DNA of 64,000 bases from Photobacterium sanctipauli (GCF_003026495.1 NZ_PYMA01000006.1:1-64000), one strand, 5' to 3'. Counted from the stretch's first letter, positions 1-9,260 are shown. The notes: generated by a model not told the origin, from the sequence alone. Made by a program: numbers and translations.

Positions 1-427
1 ATATTAAAGATAATGAGTTGGTAAATATTACTAATCTAGCAAATATTATATGTTGACTTTTATTATTTAAATCTAAAGTTCTAAAACCATTTCTAATTTC
101 TCTCTTAGTATTAACTATTTTAAGTAGCTTATTTTCAAAAACAAAAAATACCGACATAATAATTACACACAGAAGAGTATAATCAACATTCTCTCTTTTT
201 ATTGCACTTATGATGATTATTAATGCCGTTATTAGTCTTGAGGTTTGAAATGAGGAAGTATTTTTTTTAAAATATAGTAAGGTCGATATTAAATGGAAAG
301 CTCCAAATAAGAATAAGACGCCAGTTACATCACCAGTACCAAAGCTTAAAGTGATGAATAAGATTAGTGCTAACACTACGAGAAAAAGATCATTTTCTTT
401 TCTCATTTTATTTATTATGAAGTTCAT
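1..427 (-). CDS. Integral membrane protein, 3' end cut off by window edge
   Basis: An open frame on the minus strand starts at the ATG at 425-427 and runs off the left edge without a stop, giving about 142 residues. The translation is strongly hydrophobic, with several predicted membrane segments (LVVLALILFITLSF, VLFLFGAFHLISTLL, LITALIIIISAI, LLCVIIMSVFFVF) joined by short basic loops. The DNA is AT-rich like the polysaccharide genes elsewhere in the window. It lies just beyond the terminator of the SDR gene, so it probably has its own promoter. A Wzy-type polymerase or another polysaccharide membrane protein is possible from context, but no diagnostic motif is visible in this fragment and I do not assign a function. 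No strong ribosome binding site precedes the ATG; the Met at codon 8 is an alternative start. Confidence 0.55.
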   Translation of the reverse strand, partial: MNFIINKMRKENDLFLVVLALILFITLSFGTGDVTGVLFLFGAFHLISTLLYFKKNTSSFQTSRLITALIIIISAIKRENVDYTLLCVIIMSVFFVFENKLLKIVNTKREIRNGFRTLDLNNKSQHIIFARLVIFTNSLSLI

Positions 428-439
428 ATATTGTATATC

Positions 440-469
440 AAAAAAACAGCACTTAAATTAAGTGCTGTT
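440..469 (-). terminator. Rho-independent terminator of the SDR gene
   Basis: A perfect 11-bp stem (AACAGCACTTA at 445-455 and TAAGTGCTGTT at 459-469) with a 3-nt loop is followed on the minus strand by a run of Ts (440-446). It sits 6 nt beyond the SDR stop codon and separates that unit from the membrane protein at the left edge. Confidence 0.85.
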
Positions 470-475
470 AATTAT

Positions 476-1183
476 TTAAAGTCTAACCACTAGATTCTGG
501 CTATCAACAAATCTACCGACATCACTCTCAAGCATGGCGATAACATTAGCAACATGACTTGGTTGCATGATTGTTGTTGGATCTTCGTCTGGTGCTAAAG
601 TTTTACGCAAGTCAGTAGCACAGCGACCTGGAGAGATACAAACAACGCGTGTTCCATATATAGATAGTTCAGCCTTCATGACTTCACTCATATTGATCAT
701 TGCAGCCTTAGAAGCTGAATATGTTAACCAACCTGAACGACCATTCATACCTGCTGTTGATGCAATATTGACAATCAGCTCAAACTTATTTCCAGCTTGA
801 AGCATTTTCTGAACGATCGTAAATGGAGCATATAAGTTTACTTCCATTGTACGTTCAAAATCAGAGAACTCAATTTGCTGAATACTTTCAGGCTTTGTAA
901 AACCTGCATTGTTAATCAAAATATCAATGTTGTTATATTCAACATTAATATTATTAATTACGCTTTGAACTAATTCTCTATCAGCAAGATCAATAAAGTA
1001 ATGTTTGACATTTTTATTGAATGGATTATTGTCACTTAATTCTTGCAGCAACTCTTTAAATGAATCTGATTCACGCGCCAACAAAATAAAGTTTGTTACG
1101 CTATTATCTTCATAAAAGAAGCGCTTACACGTCTCAAGCCCAATCCCTTTTGATGCGCCTGTTATTAGAATAGTTTTACTCAT
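476..1183 (-). CDS. Short-chain dehydrogenase/reductase, probable polyol-phosphate (ribitol type) reductase
   Basis: This is a classical SDR of about 235 residues. It has the N-terminal Rossmann motif TGASKGIG, the NNAG motif and the catalytic YSASK signature with an upstream Ser (NIAS). It follows the IspD-like cytidylyltransferase immediately. The likely ATG at 1181-1183 overlaps that gene's stop (ATGAGTAA), pointing to translational coupling; the frame stays open to a GTG at 1198. In Haemophilus Bcs1/Acs1 an IspD-like domain and an SDR domain are fused and make CDP-ribitol from ribulose 5-phosphate. By that analogy this protein would reduce a ketose phosphate such as ribulose 5-phosphate, giving a polyol phosphate for capsule or O-antigen synthesis. 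The family is clear; the substrate is inferred from the neighbour only. Confidence 0.82.
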   Translation of the reverse strand: MSKTILITGASKGIGLETCKRFFYEDNSVTNFILLARESDSFKELLQELSDNNPFNKNVKHYFIDLADRELVQSVINNINVEYNNIDILINNAGFTKPESIQQIEFSDFERTMEVNLYAPFTIVQKMLQAGNKFELIVNIASTAGMNGRSGWLTYSASKAAMINMSEVMKAELSIYGTRVVCISPGRCATDLRKTLAPDEDPTTIMQPSHVANVIAMLESDVGRFVDSQNLVVRL

Positions 1184-1859
1184 TTGAATCATTTCCACTT
1201 AGTAAAAAACCAGCAACTTTTACGTCAACTGGGGTTGTAACTTTAAAATTATTATCAGAGCCATCTGTAAATAAAACTTCAAAACCCATTGATGCTAAAA
1301 GCGTTGCATCCTCAGTAAAATTTAAACCTTTATCTTTCGCCATTGTATGAGCGGACTCAAGCTCTGACTTAACAAACTTTTGAGGTAGTTGTACATTACG
1401 CAATTTACTACGCTCTAAATAGCCAGTCACTTTACCAGTTTCTGGTTCTACAGGAGCAACAGTAAATGGAATTTCATGCATATAGCTCACATTGCTTGCA
1501 TGATGTTCAACAAGCGATTGGAAATCATCAGAAGTAATCATTGGGCGAGCAGATTCATGAATGATCACATTATCAGATGAACATTCACTTACCATCAGTG
1601 CAACGGATTCATGACGGGTTGCGCCTGCTTCTACATACTTGACAGCTTTTTTAATCCCATACTTTTCAACAATTTTTTGTGTCTGCTCTAGCCACCCATG
1701 CGGGTAGTTTATCACTATCTCATTGATCTCATCACAACCATCCGCAGCCACGAGAGAAAAAACAATGATAGGGATACCATTAATATTTAAAAATTGTTTA
1801 GGTCTGTCAGCTGCTACGCGTGAGCCGACGCCACCATTCAGTAGAATTAAGCTATACAT
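1176..1859 (-). CDS. IspD/TarI-like cytidylyltransferase, probable CDP-polyol pyrophosphorylase
   Basis: The protein has 227 residues, the usual size for the IspD/TarI nucleotidyltransferase family. The N-terminal glycine-rich nucleotide loop reads LLNGGVGSR followed by PKQF, and the later motifs HESARP and TEDATLL match the family layout. The loop and the HESARP motif differ from housekeeping IspD (typically PAAGxGxR and HDAARP), which argues for a polysaccharide paralogue rather than an isoprenoid enzyme. Coupling with the SDR gene suggests synthesis of CDP-ribitol or a similar CDP-polyol, as in the TarI and Bcs1 systems. A good ribosome binding site (AAGGAAG) precedes the ATG. It is separated from rfaH upstream by 129 bp containing a hairpin. 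The exact polyol is not determinable from sequence. Confidence 0.82.
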   Translation of the reverse strand: MYSLILLNGGVGSRVAADRPKQFLNINGIPIIVFSLVAADGCDEINEIVINYPHGWLEQTQKIVEKYGIKKAVKYVEAGATRHESVALMVSECSSDNVIIHESARPMITSDDFQSLVEHHASNVSYMHEIPFTVAPVEPETGKVTGYLERSKLRNVQLPQKFVKSELESAHTMAKDKGLNFTEDATLLASMGFEVLFTDGSDNNFKVTTPVDVKVAGFLLSGNDSNE

Positions 1860-1915
1860 AATACTTCCTTTTTAAACAATCAAGTTTAACACTATAAATT
1901 GAATATTAGTAGTAT

Positions 1916-1945
1916 AAAAATGAATTACCCCGGTTGGGGAATTCA
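1916..1945 (-). terminator. Probable terminator after rfaH
   Basis: A stem formed by GAATTACCCC (1922-1931) and GGGGAATTC (1936-1944), with one bulged A and a GGTT loop, is followed on the minus strand by five Ts. It lies about 45 bp downstream of the rfaH stop and would separate rfaH from the cytidylyltransferase gene. Confidence 0.6.
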
Positions 1946-1988
1946 AATAAAAACATTTAAGTTCAATGAGTTAAGAAAAAATGAGTAA

Positions 1989-2486
1989 CTATTTATTTCG
2001 AATATCTTCATTTTTCACACTCACTTTAACGGGCTTTCCTAACAGGTTAATCAGCATGAAAGAGCGCTTCTCGCCATCAGGCTCCTGGTAAATCGCTTCT
2101 ATCCCTTTGAATTGACCTTTACTCAATTTCAAAGTCTCGCCCGGTTGTGGTAGGTGAGAGAGCTTCTTACGCTGCTCTTCACTGTCTTCATTGACCATCA
2201 ACCCATAAATCAAATCTGGCTGAACTACCTGAGGTACCGCCCCTTGGCGAATAAAATTAGCGACCCCACGAGTAGAACGGACTGTGGTATAGGTGACCAC
2301 TTCAGGATCGAAGTAAACAAACATATAACTCGGGAACAAAGGCTCAAAAGCCTCAACCCGCTTGCCACGAACTACCTTTTGAACGGTAACCTGAGGGTAG
2401 TAACATTCCACCCCTTGACGATCTAGGTTGATCACGGCGCGTTCTTGCTCACTGCGCTTACAATACAAGAGATACCAATCTTTCAT
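1989..2486 (-). CDS. rfaH: Transcription antitermination protein RfaH
   Basis: This 165-residue NusG paralogue fits the length of RfaH. The N-terminal NGN domain starts MKDWYLLYCK and contains the NusG-family stretch LFPSYMFVYF; the C-terminal part (from about residue 115, GETLKLSKGQF) is the KOW region. RfaH loads onto RNA polymerase paused at ops elements and suppresses pausing and Rho-dependent polarity in long LPS, capsule and exopolysaccharide operons. Its position next to a polysaccharide locus fits. An ops/JUMPstart element is present in the leader of the wza operon at 54371-54400, so a direct target lies in the same window. Assignment to RfaH rather than NusG rests on length, absence of a secE-type neighbourhood and this context. 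Confidence 0.92.
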   Translation of the reverse strand: MKDWYLLYCKRSEQERAVINLDRQGVECYYPQVTVQKVVRGKRVEAFEPLFPSYMFVYFDPEVVTYTTVRSTRGVANFIRQGAVPQVVQPDLIYGLMVNEDSEEQRKKLSHLPQPGETLKLSKGQFKGIEAIYQEPDGEKRSFMLINLLGKPVKVSVKNEDIRNK

Positions 2487-2877
2487 TTTGCCTTACCCAA
2501 GACCGTTATTTGCTGTTACTCATTATAAGTTCAACAATTTAAAGAACAATGTCTGATCTTCTTTTGGCACAATTTTCAAACAGCCCGCTTTGTAACAAAT
2601 ATGAAAAAGTAGATTTCACGGTTTTTCACATCACACAAACCCAAAAATTCAGCACATAACACCAAAAAATCCAACACCAAAAGATTATACATCCAAAAAC
2701 CGTTTCTGGAACTTAGATTTCATTATTGAACCATTTTCATACAAGCTTTTATTAATCAAGCACTTAAAATGTTTTTAAATTGTATCGCCTATGTGATTAT
2801 TTGCAGTTCTAAAATTTGTCGATTATAAAAGTCCCCGCATTAGCAAACACAAAACCAACTAAATATAGAGAATAATC
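2487..2877. other. Intergenic region between rfaH and the peptide transporter gene
   Basis: This AT-rich divergent spacer of 391 bp must carry the rfaH promoter (minus strand) and the transporter promoter (plus strand, see the separate entry). I see no open frame with a credible ribosome binding site and no tRNA-like structure in it. Confidence 0.6.
2801..2829 (+). promoter_or_regulatory. Candidate sigma-70 promoter of the POT transporter gene
   Basis: TTGCAG at 2801-2806 and TATAAA at 2824-2829 are separated by 17 bp, an optimal spacing, about 50 bp before the ATG at 2878. This is a pattern match only, without expression evidence. Confidence 0.45.
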
Positions 2878-4266
2878 ATGAACAACCTTAATCGTGGCAC
2901 GCTATTTGGCCACCCGAAAGGTTTGTTCTTACTGTTTGGAACCGAACTGTGGGAACGCTTTTCATACTACGCCATGCGCGCCATTCTTGTTTTATATCTA
3001 ACGGATAAAACCATCAATGGCGGCCTAGGCTGGACAACCCAAGACGCCTTGAACCTTTACGGTATCTACACCGGCCTTGTTTATATCACCCCATTAATTG
3101 GTGGTTGGATTGCCGATAACTTCCTCGGCCAGCGCCGCTCAATCCTGATCGGTGGCGTGCTGATGGCTTTGGGCCAGTTTACCCTTGCCCTGCCTAACAG
3201 CATGGTTGATCCCTACTCTGCCAACGCTTTCTACCTTGGCTTAGGCTTGCTTATCATTGGTAATGGCTTATTCAAGCCAAACATTTCCACTATGGTGGGT
3301 GATTTATACCAAGAAGGCGATAACCGCCGCGACGGTGCATTTACCATCTTTTACATGGGGATCAACCTCGGCTCACTGCTTGCTGGTATTATCGCAGGCT
3401 CGGCTTCTGCCGCTTATGGCTGGAAAGCAGGCTTCTTAACTGCCGGTATCGGTATGCTCATCAGCCTGGTGACCCAAATGGTTTTCGCCGAACGCCTACT
3501 TGGTGATATCGGTAAGGTGCCAGCAGCAAAACGTGCTGCGGCAATGAACAAATCAGGCAAACAGGAGCCACTGACCAAAGAAGAACGTGACCGCCTGAAA
3601 GTCATTATGATCATGGGTATGTTCGTGGTTATCTTCTGGGCTGGCTTTGAGCAAGCCGGTGGCCTGATGAACATCTTCTCGCAGCAATACACTGATCGAA
3701 TGATCGGTAGCTTCGAAGTACCTGCTGCTTGGTTCCAGTCGCTTAACCCGTTCTTCGTGATCACCCTCGCGCCTTTGATCGCCTCTATCTGGGTGAAAAT
3801 GGGGCCGAAAGAGCCAAGCTCTCCAGTGAAGTTTGCGATGGGTTTATTTTTCCTCGCTGCAGGCTTTGTGTGCATGATGGGTGCGGTAATGCAGCAGGGT
3901 GGCGACGTGACTGTGAAAACATCCATGTTGTGGCTGGTTGGCGCGTACTTTTTCCATACTCTTGGCGAACTGTGCCTGTCCCCAATCGGACTGTCGATGG
4001 TCACTAAGCTTGCACCACTTCGCCTGGCGTCTCTGATGATGGGCGCATGGTTTGGCTTCAATGCCATTGCCAACTATGTCGCCGGTATTATCGGTGCCCA
4101 TGTCGGTGAAGCAGGCCCGATGGCTATCTTCAGCGGTATTGCTATCGCGGCTACCGTATCGGGGATCTTGCTACTGCTTTGCTCTAACCAACTTATCCGC
4201 TGGATGCATGGTGCCGAAGGCAAAGTCGTTGACGATGAAGCCGCTGCCCAGCCGGTGGAAGCATAA
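2878..4266 (+). CDS. Proton-dependent di-/tripeptide transporter (POT/PTR2 family)
   Basis: This 462-residue inner-membrane protein belongs to the POT family of the major facilitator superfamily. The family signature on helix 1 is visible as ExxERFSYY (GTELWERFSYYAMR), and the PTR motif region reads GLFKPNIST with the following FYMGINLGS. The hydrophobicity pattern fits 12 to 14 membrane helices. Such proteins (DtpA/TppB, YdgR and others in E. coli) import di- and tripeptides with protons. It is a single-gene unit: a promoter-like sequence lies upstream and a strong bidirectional terminator lies 40 bp downstream, facing rssB. Which Dtp subtype it represents is not clear from sequence alone. 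Confidence 0.92.
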   Translation: MNNLNRGTLFGHPKGLFLLFGTELWERFSYYAMRAILVLYLTDKTINGGLGWTTQDALNLYGIYTGLVYITPLIGGWIADNFLGQRRSILIGGVLMALGQFTLALPNSMVDPYSANAFYLGLGLLIIGNGLFKPNISTMVGDLYQEGDNRRDGAFTIFYMGINLGSLLAGIIAGSASAAYGWKAGFLTAGIGMLISLVTQMVFAERLLGDIGKVPAAKRAAAMNKSGKQEPLTKEERDRLKVIMIMGMFVVIFWAGFEQAGGLMNIFSQQYTDRMIGSFEVPAAWFQSLNPFFVITLAPLIASIWVKMGPKEPSSPVKFAMGLFFLAAGFVCMMGAVMQQGGDVTVKTSMLWLVGAYFFHTLGELCLSPIGLSMVTKLAPLRLASLMMGAWFGFNAIANYVAGIIGAHVGEAGPMAIFSGIAIAATVSGILLLLCSNQLIRWMHGAEGKVVDDEAAAQPVEA

Positions 4267-4306
4267 AATAGAAGCATAGTTTATTGCCGTTGGCACAATA
4301 GCAATA

Positions 4307-4341
4307 AAAAGCGAGAGCCTAGCTGCTAGGCTCTCGCTTTT
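4307..4341. terminator. Bidirectional terminator between the transporter gene and rssB
   Basis: A perfect 16-bp stem (AAAAGCGAGAGCCTAG at 4307-4322 and its complement at 4326-4341) with a 3-nt loop has A and T runs at its ends. It serves two convergent genes. Confidence 0.9.
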
Positions 4342-4362
4342 CAATTTAGGTCCAATTGAAAG

Positions 4363-5499
4363 TCAGCGTTTACGCTTAATGGTCAAGCTAAAACTGGCTG
4401 AGCCAATCTCACTCAATGAAAGCCGGCCACCCGACTCAGCCAGCTTCAATCTTACCGTCTCATTGCTGCCGGCTTTACTACCCAACCAGTTTTGCCCTTC
4501 AATCGCATAGTTGCCGTCACTCGTTTGCAACGCGGCAGACAGGCCAGCCGCGCACACCGCCACACTACGATCTGTCGCATCAAATATACCGAAAATGGCC
4601 TTGATCGGTGAGGCATAGCCCGAACTTTTCATCCCATTTTCAATTAACTTCACCAACCCTTTACTGCTTGTCTCGCTAGCCATCCGGTTGCGTAAGTAAT
4701 CATTGAAAAATGCACGTATTAACAAGGTGGTTGCAGTCCCGTTCTCTTGCCCAGTGGCTGAATCCACTAAATAGAACGCCAACCGCCCGTCCATCAGCCA
4801 GGCATAATCTAACAGCACCGGTTGAACATCTGCCGGTTGTAGAACACAGTAATTGAGTTGCCAATCACCTAATGTCGATTCGGTTTCCGGCATCAATCCC
4901 ATTAACAATTCACGAGAAGCAACAGGGTTAGCCTTCAGCTCTTCGATATGCCATTCCAGCTCTTCATCAACCACCGTTTCATCTTCAACACTGATCCACA
5001 GGCTGGAGAAGTCCCCTCCCTCCGTCACCGTATCATGCAGCTTCAGTACCGATAGCATGGCAGATTTCAGTACCATGATGTTATCAAGTGGCTTTACCAG
5101 AAAATCCTTAACCCCAAGGCGCAAAGCCGAAGCAACATCGGCCATATCTCCCGACCCTGAAATCACAATAATCGGTATCATTGGGTACTGAACAGAAGCT
5201 TCCTCGACAAATTCCATCCCCGTCAACACGGGCATGGCCAAGTCACAAAGGAGCACATCAGGAATCCCCTCGCGCAACGCCCTCAAACCTTGCAAACCAT
5301 CCTCTGCTTCGCGAACATGGCATCCCTGGCTTTTAAGAAAGCCCACCAGCATTGTTCGGAACACAGGATCATCTTCAACAATGAGAACATCTTTATCTTC
5401 CAGCAAAGTCTGCTCCCTCCGAGAGTGGTGATGATTCTCCCCGACTGTACGATTTCGGGGATGATGTTGAGAGTTAATATTCATAAATCCCCAATTCAT
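4363..5499 (-). CDS. rssB: Response regulator of the RssB type (REC plus PP2C-like output domain)
   Basis: The 378-residue protein has a receiver domain at about residues 36-155, with the acidic pair in LIVEDDP, phospho-acceptor Asp in LLCDLAMP and the Lys in DFLVKPLD. The stretch around MADVASALRLGVKDFL is characteristic of E. coli RssB (MADIAKALRLGVED). The C-terminal part resembles the degenerate PP2C/SpoIIE-like fold of RssB. RssB is the adaptor that delivers the stationary-phase sigma factor RpoS to ClpXP; its activity depends on receiver phosphorylation and anti-adaptors. The N-terminal extension before the receiver domain is longer than in E. coli; a second ATG five codons in (5484) also has a GGGG-type ribosome binding site. 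It converges with the peptide transporter and diverges from aphB. Confidence 0.82.
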   Translation of the reverse strand: MNWGFMNINSQHHPRNRTVGENHHHSRREQTLLEDKDVLIVEDDPVFRTMLVGFLKSQGCHVREAEDGLQGLRALREGIPDVLLCDLAMPVLTGMEFVEEASVQYPMIPIIVISGSGDMADVASALRLGVKDFLVKPLDNIMVLKSAMLSVLKLHDTVTEGGDFSSLWISVEDETVVDEELEWHIEELKANPVASRELLMGLMPETESTLGDWQLNYCVLQPADVQPVLLDYAWLMDGRLAFYLVDSATGQENGTATTLLIRAFFNDYLRNRMASETSSKGLVKLIENGMKSSGYASPIKAIFGIFDATDRSVAVCAAGLSAALQTSDGNYAIEGQNWLGSKAGSNETVRLKLAESGGRLSLSEIGSASFSLTIKRKR

Positions 5500-5863
5500 A
5501 TCTTCTCACACGCTTAACAAAAGCATAGGTCGGATTTGTTCATCCGTCAGGAGGAAATACAGTCAATGGTTTGAATAAAACGATTTCTGTTAACAAGGTC
5601 TAAAAACGAACAAATTCAAATATTAAAGTTATCAATAAAGCTGCACCATCCCATGCAAATAACGGATACCACGCGTACAAAAATAAGCCACAACATGCAT
5701 ACCTTTGAGGTTAAGCGACTAAATTACCGGCATCCGGATGTTAATATCATGAATAGTTTGCAAGCTATAGTTTGATTTACGACAAAACATGTAACGATAT
5801 GAAGCTCTCGTTAAGTATTTTGTTATACAATTCCCGATTATAAGTTTTCAATGATATGAAGTT
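5500..5863. other. Divergent intergenic region rssB-aphB
   Basis: The 364-bp AT-rich spacer should contain the promoters for rssB (minus) and aphB (plus). A strong Shine-Dalgarno-like AGGAGG near 5550 precedes ATG-GTT-TGA, so no peptide of useful length follows. No RNA gene was recognised. Confidence 0.5.
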
Positions 5864-6739
5864 ATGAAGCTTGACGATTTAAATTTATTCCGCATGGTTG
5901 TTGAGAATGGTAGCTATACTGCCGCCTCTCGCAAGACCCAAGTACCGGTTGCAACACTGACAAGACGTATTCAGGCACTCGAAGAATGTTTGAATATCCG
6001 GCTACTAAACCGTCATGCCAGAAAACTATCGCTGACTGAAGCGGGTCAGAAGTTCTATGATGAATGCAGCCCACTGCTAAAACAGTTGGTCGATACAACT
6101 GAACATATCAGTGAAGAATCGAAGGGTGCGGCAGGTAAACTCAAAATTGCTGCCCCATCAAACCTCACCAAGGTCATGCTCCAGCCAATGCTGAATGCAT
6201 TTATGGCACAGCACCCGGCGATCAGTATCGAAATCTCAATGAGCAACGATCCTGAGCTGCTTGACCCTACTGACTGGGACATTATTTTCCGCGTTGGCCC
6301 TCAACGTGACTCGACGCTTATCGCCCGAAAGATTAACGCCGTAAAAGATATTTTGGTGGCGAGCCCGGCGTACCTTAAGCAAAACCCTGAGCCTAAACAC
6401 GCCCAAGATCTTCACCAATTACCATTGCTAAAAGGTAAACCGCTACTACGCTGGCGCTTAACCGACAGCAACGGAGAAACAGTGACCATTGGCGAACGCG
6501 GGCGATTTGAAGCCAATGAACTCAATGTTGTTCGTGAAGCCTGTATCTCTGGGCTCGGTATCGCACTGATGCCTGACGCCATGCTAGAAAAATACATCGG
6601 CTCGGGGCAACTCGTCCAAATACTGCATAACTGGTCTGCCAACCCGCGTGAAGTTTACCTCATGTACAACCACCGTGATTACCAACCAGAGAAACTGCGT
6701 TTGTTTATCGAGTTTGCCAGCGAATACTTCAAGCTATAG
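5864..6739 (+). CDS. aphB: LysR-family transcriptional activator AphB
   Basis: The 291-residue protein has an N-terminal winged helix-turn-helix (MKLDDLNLF, RRIQALEECLNIRLLNR) and a C-terminal periplasmic-binding-protein-like effector domain. The sequence agrees closely with what I know of Vibrio cholerae AphB, including the start MKLDDLNLF, the segment SNLTK and RVGPQRDS, and the end PEKLRLFIEF. In V. cholerae AphB responds to low oxygen and acid pH and activates tcpPH with AphA and other genes including acid-tolerance genes. No tcp-like genes are visible here, so the role in this organism is probably pH or anaerobic adaptation. It is divergent from rssB. The ATG at 5864 is preceded closely by another ATG at 5855 in a different frame. 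Confidence 0.85.
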   Translation: MKLDDLNLFRMVVENGSYTAASRKTQVPVATLTRRIQALEECLNIRLLNRHARKLSLTEAGQKFYDECSPLLKQLVDTTEHISEESKGAAGKLKIAAPSNLTKVMLQPMLNAFMAQHPAISIEISMSNDPELLDPTDWDIIFRVGPQRDSTLIARKINAVKDILVASPAYLKQNPEPKHAQDLHQLPLLKGKPLLRWRLTDSNGETVTIGERGRFEANELNVVREACISGLGIALMPDAMLEKYIGSGQLVQILHNWSANPREVYLMYNHRDYQPEKLRLFIEFASEYFKL

Positions 6740-6993
6740 CGCAAACGACTATTCACGATAAGTTTGCCGCTAGAATCCTCCACTAAAGCGATCCCGCATA
6801 CAGCTGCTGCAACTGATTTGGTCTCAAATCAGTTGCAGGCAATTTCTTGCCAACTCTCCCAACCCCGACTAAATGTTTAATATGCCCAAAATGACTTGGG
6901 ATTAGCACTATGGATAAGAACACATTGTGTTTGGGGAACGTGTTCTTTGCTGAAAAGTTTGTGCACTAGGCACAATAAAAACGGGGAAACGTT

Positions 6994-7593
6994 ATGATTC
7001 TGGGACACTTATTTGGGCTGTACACCCATCCGAAGCAAGAATGGCGTACCATAGATAAGGAACATGAAGGCGTGCAAAGCAGCCTTAGCCACGTAATGCT
7101 CATTGCGTTGCTGCCACCGACATTTGCCTTTATTTCCAGTGTATTTATAGGTTGGCGTATAGGTGTTGGCGAGCCTATCTACCTCACACAAGGCAGTGCC
7201 CTTGCCATGTCTGTTGCCATGTACTTTGCGTTAATTGCAGGCGTATTTGCTTTAGCTTACCTCACCTATTGGATGAGCCATACATTTGGTTCGACGCCGA
7301 CCTACACGCAGGCACTGGAGCTGGCGTCTTATACCGCTACACCGCTGTTTATGGTCAGTATTGCCGCCATTTACCCGCAGGTTTGGTTCCTAATGATTGC
7401 GGGGTTGATCGGCATCGCCTACTCCGTCTACCTACTGTATACCGGTGTACCGATATTGATGCACATTCCTGAAGAGCGAGGCTTTATTTATTCCAGCTCT
7501 ATTGTGACTTGTGGTCTGGTGCTGTTGGTATCCATCATCGCGGGATCGGTCATTCTGTGGAACCTGGGTATAGGGCCGCAGTTTAGCCACTAG
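6994..7593 (+). CDS. YohC/Yip1-domain inner-membrane protein (DUF1282 type)
   Basis: This 199-residue protein begins with a short cytoplasmic segment (LFGLYTHPKQEWRTI) typical of the YohC/Yip1 family. About five hydrophobic segments follow: LIALLPPTFAFISSVFIGW, MYFALIAGVFALAYL, PLFMVSIAAIYPQVWFL, GIAYSVYLLYTGVP and LVLLVSIIAGSVILW. A good ribosome binding site (GGGGAAA) precedes the ATG. It stands alone between aphB and purF and ends at a terminator shared with purF. The family has no settled function; E. coli YohC is uncharacterised, so only the membrane location can be stated. Confidence 0.82.
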   Translation: MILGHLFGLYTHPKQEWRTIDKEHEGVQSSLSHVMLIALLPPTFAFISSVFIGWRIGVGEPIYLTQGSALAMSVAMYFALIAGVFALAYLTYWMSHTFGSTPTYTQALELASYTATPLFMVSIAAIYPQVWFLMIAGLIGIAYSVYLLYTGVPILMHIPEERGFIYSSSIVTCGLVLLVSIIAGSVILWNLGIGPQFSH

Positions 7594-7633
7594 AAGATGG
7601 TTCTGTGGTTCTGTGGTTCTGAATTCTATACAC

Positions 7634-7669
7634 AAAAAAGCGAGAGCCTAGTGGCTCTCGCTTCTTTTT
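7634..7669. terminator. Bidirectional terminator between the YohC-type gene and purF
   Basis: A 9-bp GC-rich stem (GCGAGAGCC at 7640-7648 and GGCTCTCGC at 7653-7661) is flanked by an A run on the left and a T-rich run on the right. It can end transcripts from both convergent genes. Confidence 0.88.
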
Positions 7670-7701
7670 ATTCATAGGACCTTAGGAACATAGCACCGCT
7701 C

Positions 7702-9219
7702 TTACACGCCTTCGTTGTGCAACTCTAGGTTTGCCAGATCCTGCTGGATTTCACGCTTGGTTTTCGAATCTTCGCTGCGTAGCGACTCAAGGTAATCAAG
7801 GTAGCCCTGATCGATATCACCCGTTACGTAAGAGCCACTGAATACTGACGTTTCGAACTTGTTGATATCCGGGTTGCCCTCGGCAACAGCCGCAACCAAG
7901 TCTTCAAGATCTTGGAAAATCAAGCCATCCGCACCAATCATCTGGCAGATTTCATCCACTTCACGGCCGTGAGCAATCAGCTCATTGGCACTTGGCATGT
8001 CGATGCCATATACGTTAGGGAAACGGACCTCAGGCGCCGCAGAAGCAAGGTAAACCTTACGCGCCCCCGCTTCACGTGCCATTTCGATGATTTGCTCGGA
8101 GGTGGTACCGCGAACAATGGAATCATCCACCAACAGTACGCTCTTGTCTTTGAACTCAGAGCGAATTGCGTTTAGCTTGCGGCGAACCGACTTGCGGCGC
8201 ATTTGCTGACCAGGCATGATGAAGGTACGACCAACATAGCGGTTTTTCACAAAGCCCTGTCGGTATGGCTTATCCAGGGTACGGGCAATCTCAAGCGCAC
8301 TATCGCATGATGTTTCAGGGATTGGGATCACCACGTCGATATCGAGATCGTCCCACTCACGCTTGATCTTCTCACCCAGCTTTTGCCCCATACACACGCG
8401 CGCGCTGTATACCGACACTTTATCGATGAACGAATCAGGGCGGGCAAAGTAGACAAACTCAAAAACACATGGGTTTAACGCTGGGTTATCAGCACATTGT
8501 TCAGTGAACAGCTGACCGTCGAAGGTAATGTAAACGGCTTCGCCGGGTGCAACATCACGCATGAAGTCAAAACCAACAGCATCCAGTGCCACCGACTCTG
8601 ATGCCACCATGTATTCAACCTTGCCTTCGACTTCGCGCTTACCAAGGCAAAGCGGGCGAATACCGTTTGGATCGCGGAATGCAATCAAACCATGGCCAAT
8701 CACCATCGCAACCACCGCGTAGGCGCCAGCAACCGTGCGATGCACTTCACGCACAGCTTTGAAGATTTCTTCCGGTTTGATTGGGTAAGACGTTGCTTCT
8801 TCGAGTTGGTTAGCCAATACGTTCAGCAAGATCTCTGAGTCAGAGGTTGTGTTGACATGGCGACGCGCTTTTTCAAACAATGTCTCGCGAAGATCGGCTG
8901 CGTTGGTCAAGTTACCATTGTGAGCCAAAGAGATGCCGTACGGTGAGTTTACGTAGAATGGCTGTGCCTCAGATGCACTAGAGCTACCTGCTGTAGGATA
9001 ACGAACATGGCCAATGCCCACGTTGCCCTGAAGTCGCTGCATGTGTTTAGCTTCAAACACATCGCGTACTAATCCATTTGCCTTACGCAGACGAAAACGA
9101 TTGCTTTCCAAGGTAACAATACCAGCGGCATCCTGGCCGCGATGCTGCAGCACGGTCAATGCATCATAGATAGACTGGTTTACCGGGGTTGACCCCACGA
9201 TTCCGACAATACCACACAT
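7702..9219 (-). CDS. purF: Amidophosphoribosyltransferase
   Basis: PurF catalyses the first committed step of purine synthesis, converting PRPP and glutamine to 5-phosphoribosylamine. The 505-residue length equals the usual enterobacterial length. The N-terminal nucleophile Cys2 is present directly after Met (MCGIVGIVG), marking the Ntn glutaminase domain. The C-terminal phosphoribosyltransferase domain has the PRPP loop [14 protein letters not shown]. It lies downstream of cvpA in the same direction, as in E. coli, and is probably co-transcribed and repressed by PurR through the operator at 9972-9987. The 207-bp cvpA-purF spacer contains an extended stem-loop. Confidence 0.97.
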   Translation of the reverse strand: MCGIVGIVGSTPVNQSIYDALTVLQHRGQDAAGIVTLESNRFRLRKANGLVRDVFEAKHMQRLQGNVGIGHVRYPTAGSSSASEAQPFYVNSPYGISLAHNGNLTNAADLRETLFEKARRHVNTTSDSEILLNVLANQLEEATSYPIKPEEIFKAVREVHRTVAGAYAVVAMVIGHGLIAFRDPNGIRPLCLGKREVEGKVEYMVASESVALDAVGFDFMRDVAPGEAVYITFDGQLFTEQCADNPALNPCVFEFVYFARPDSFIDKVSVYSARVCMGQKLGEKIKREWDDLDIDVVIPIPETSCDSALEIARTLDKPYRQGFVKNRYVGRTFIMPGQQMRRKSVRRKLNAIRSEFKDKSVLLVDDSIVRGTTSEQIIEMAREAGARKVYLASAAPEVRFPNVYGIDMPSANELIAHGREVDEICQMIGADGLIFQDLEDLVAAVAEGNPDINKFETSVFSGSYVTGDIDQGYLDYLESLRSEDSKTKREIQQDLANLELHNEGV

Positions 9220-9260
9220 GTCCTAAATCCTCGTCACGCTTTAAGTAGCTATTTAAAATT

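Noticed and set aside
3414-4073. 219-codon frame antisense to the peptide transporter gene
   Set aside because: It is the mirror frame of a well-supported POT transporter, has no ribosome binding site and no family features.
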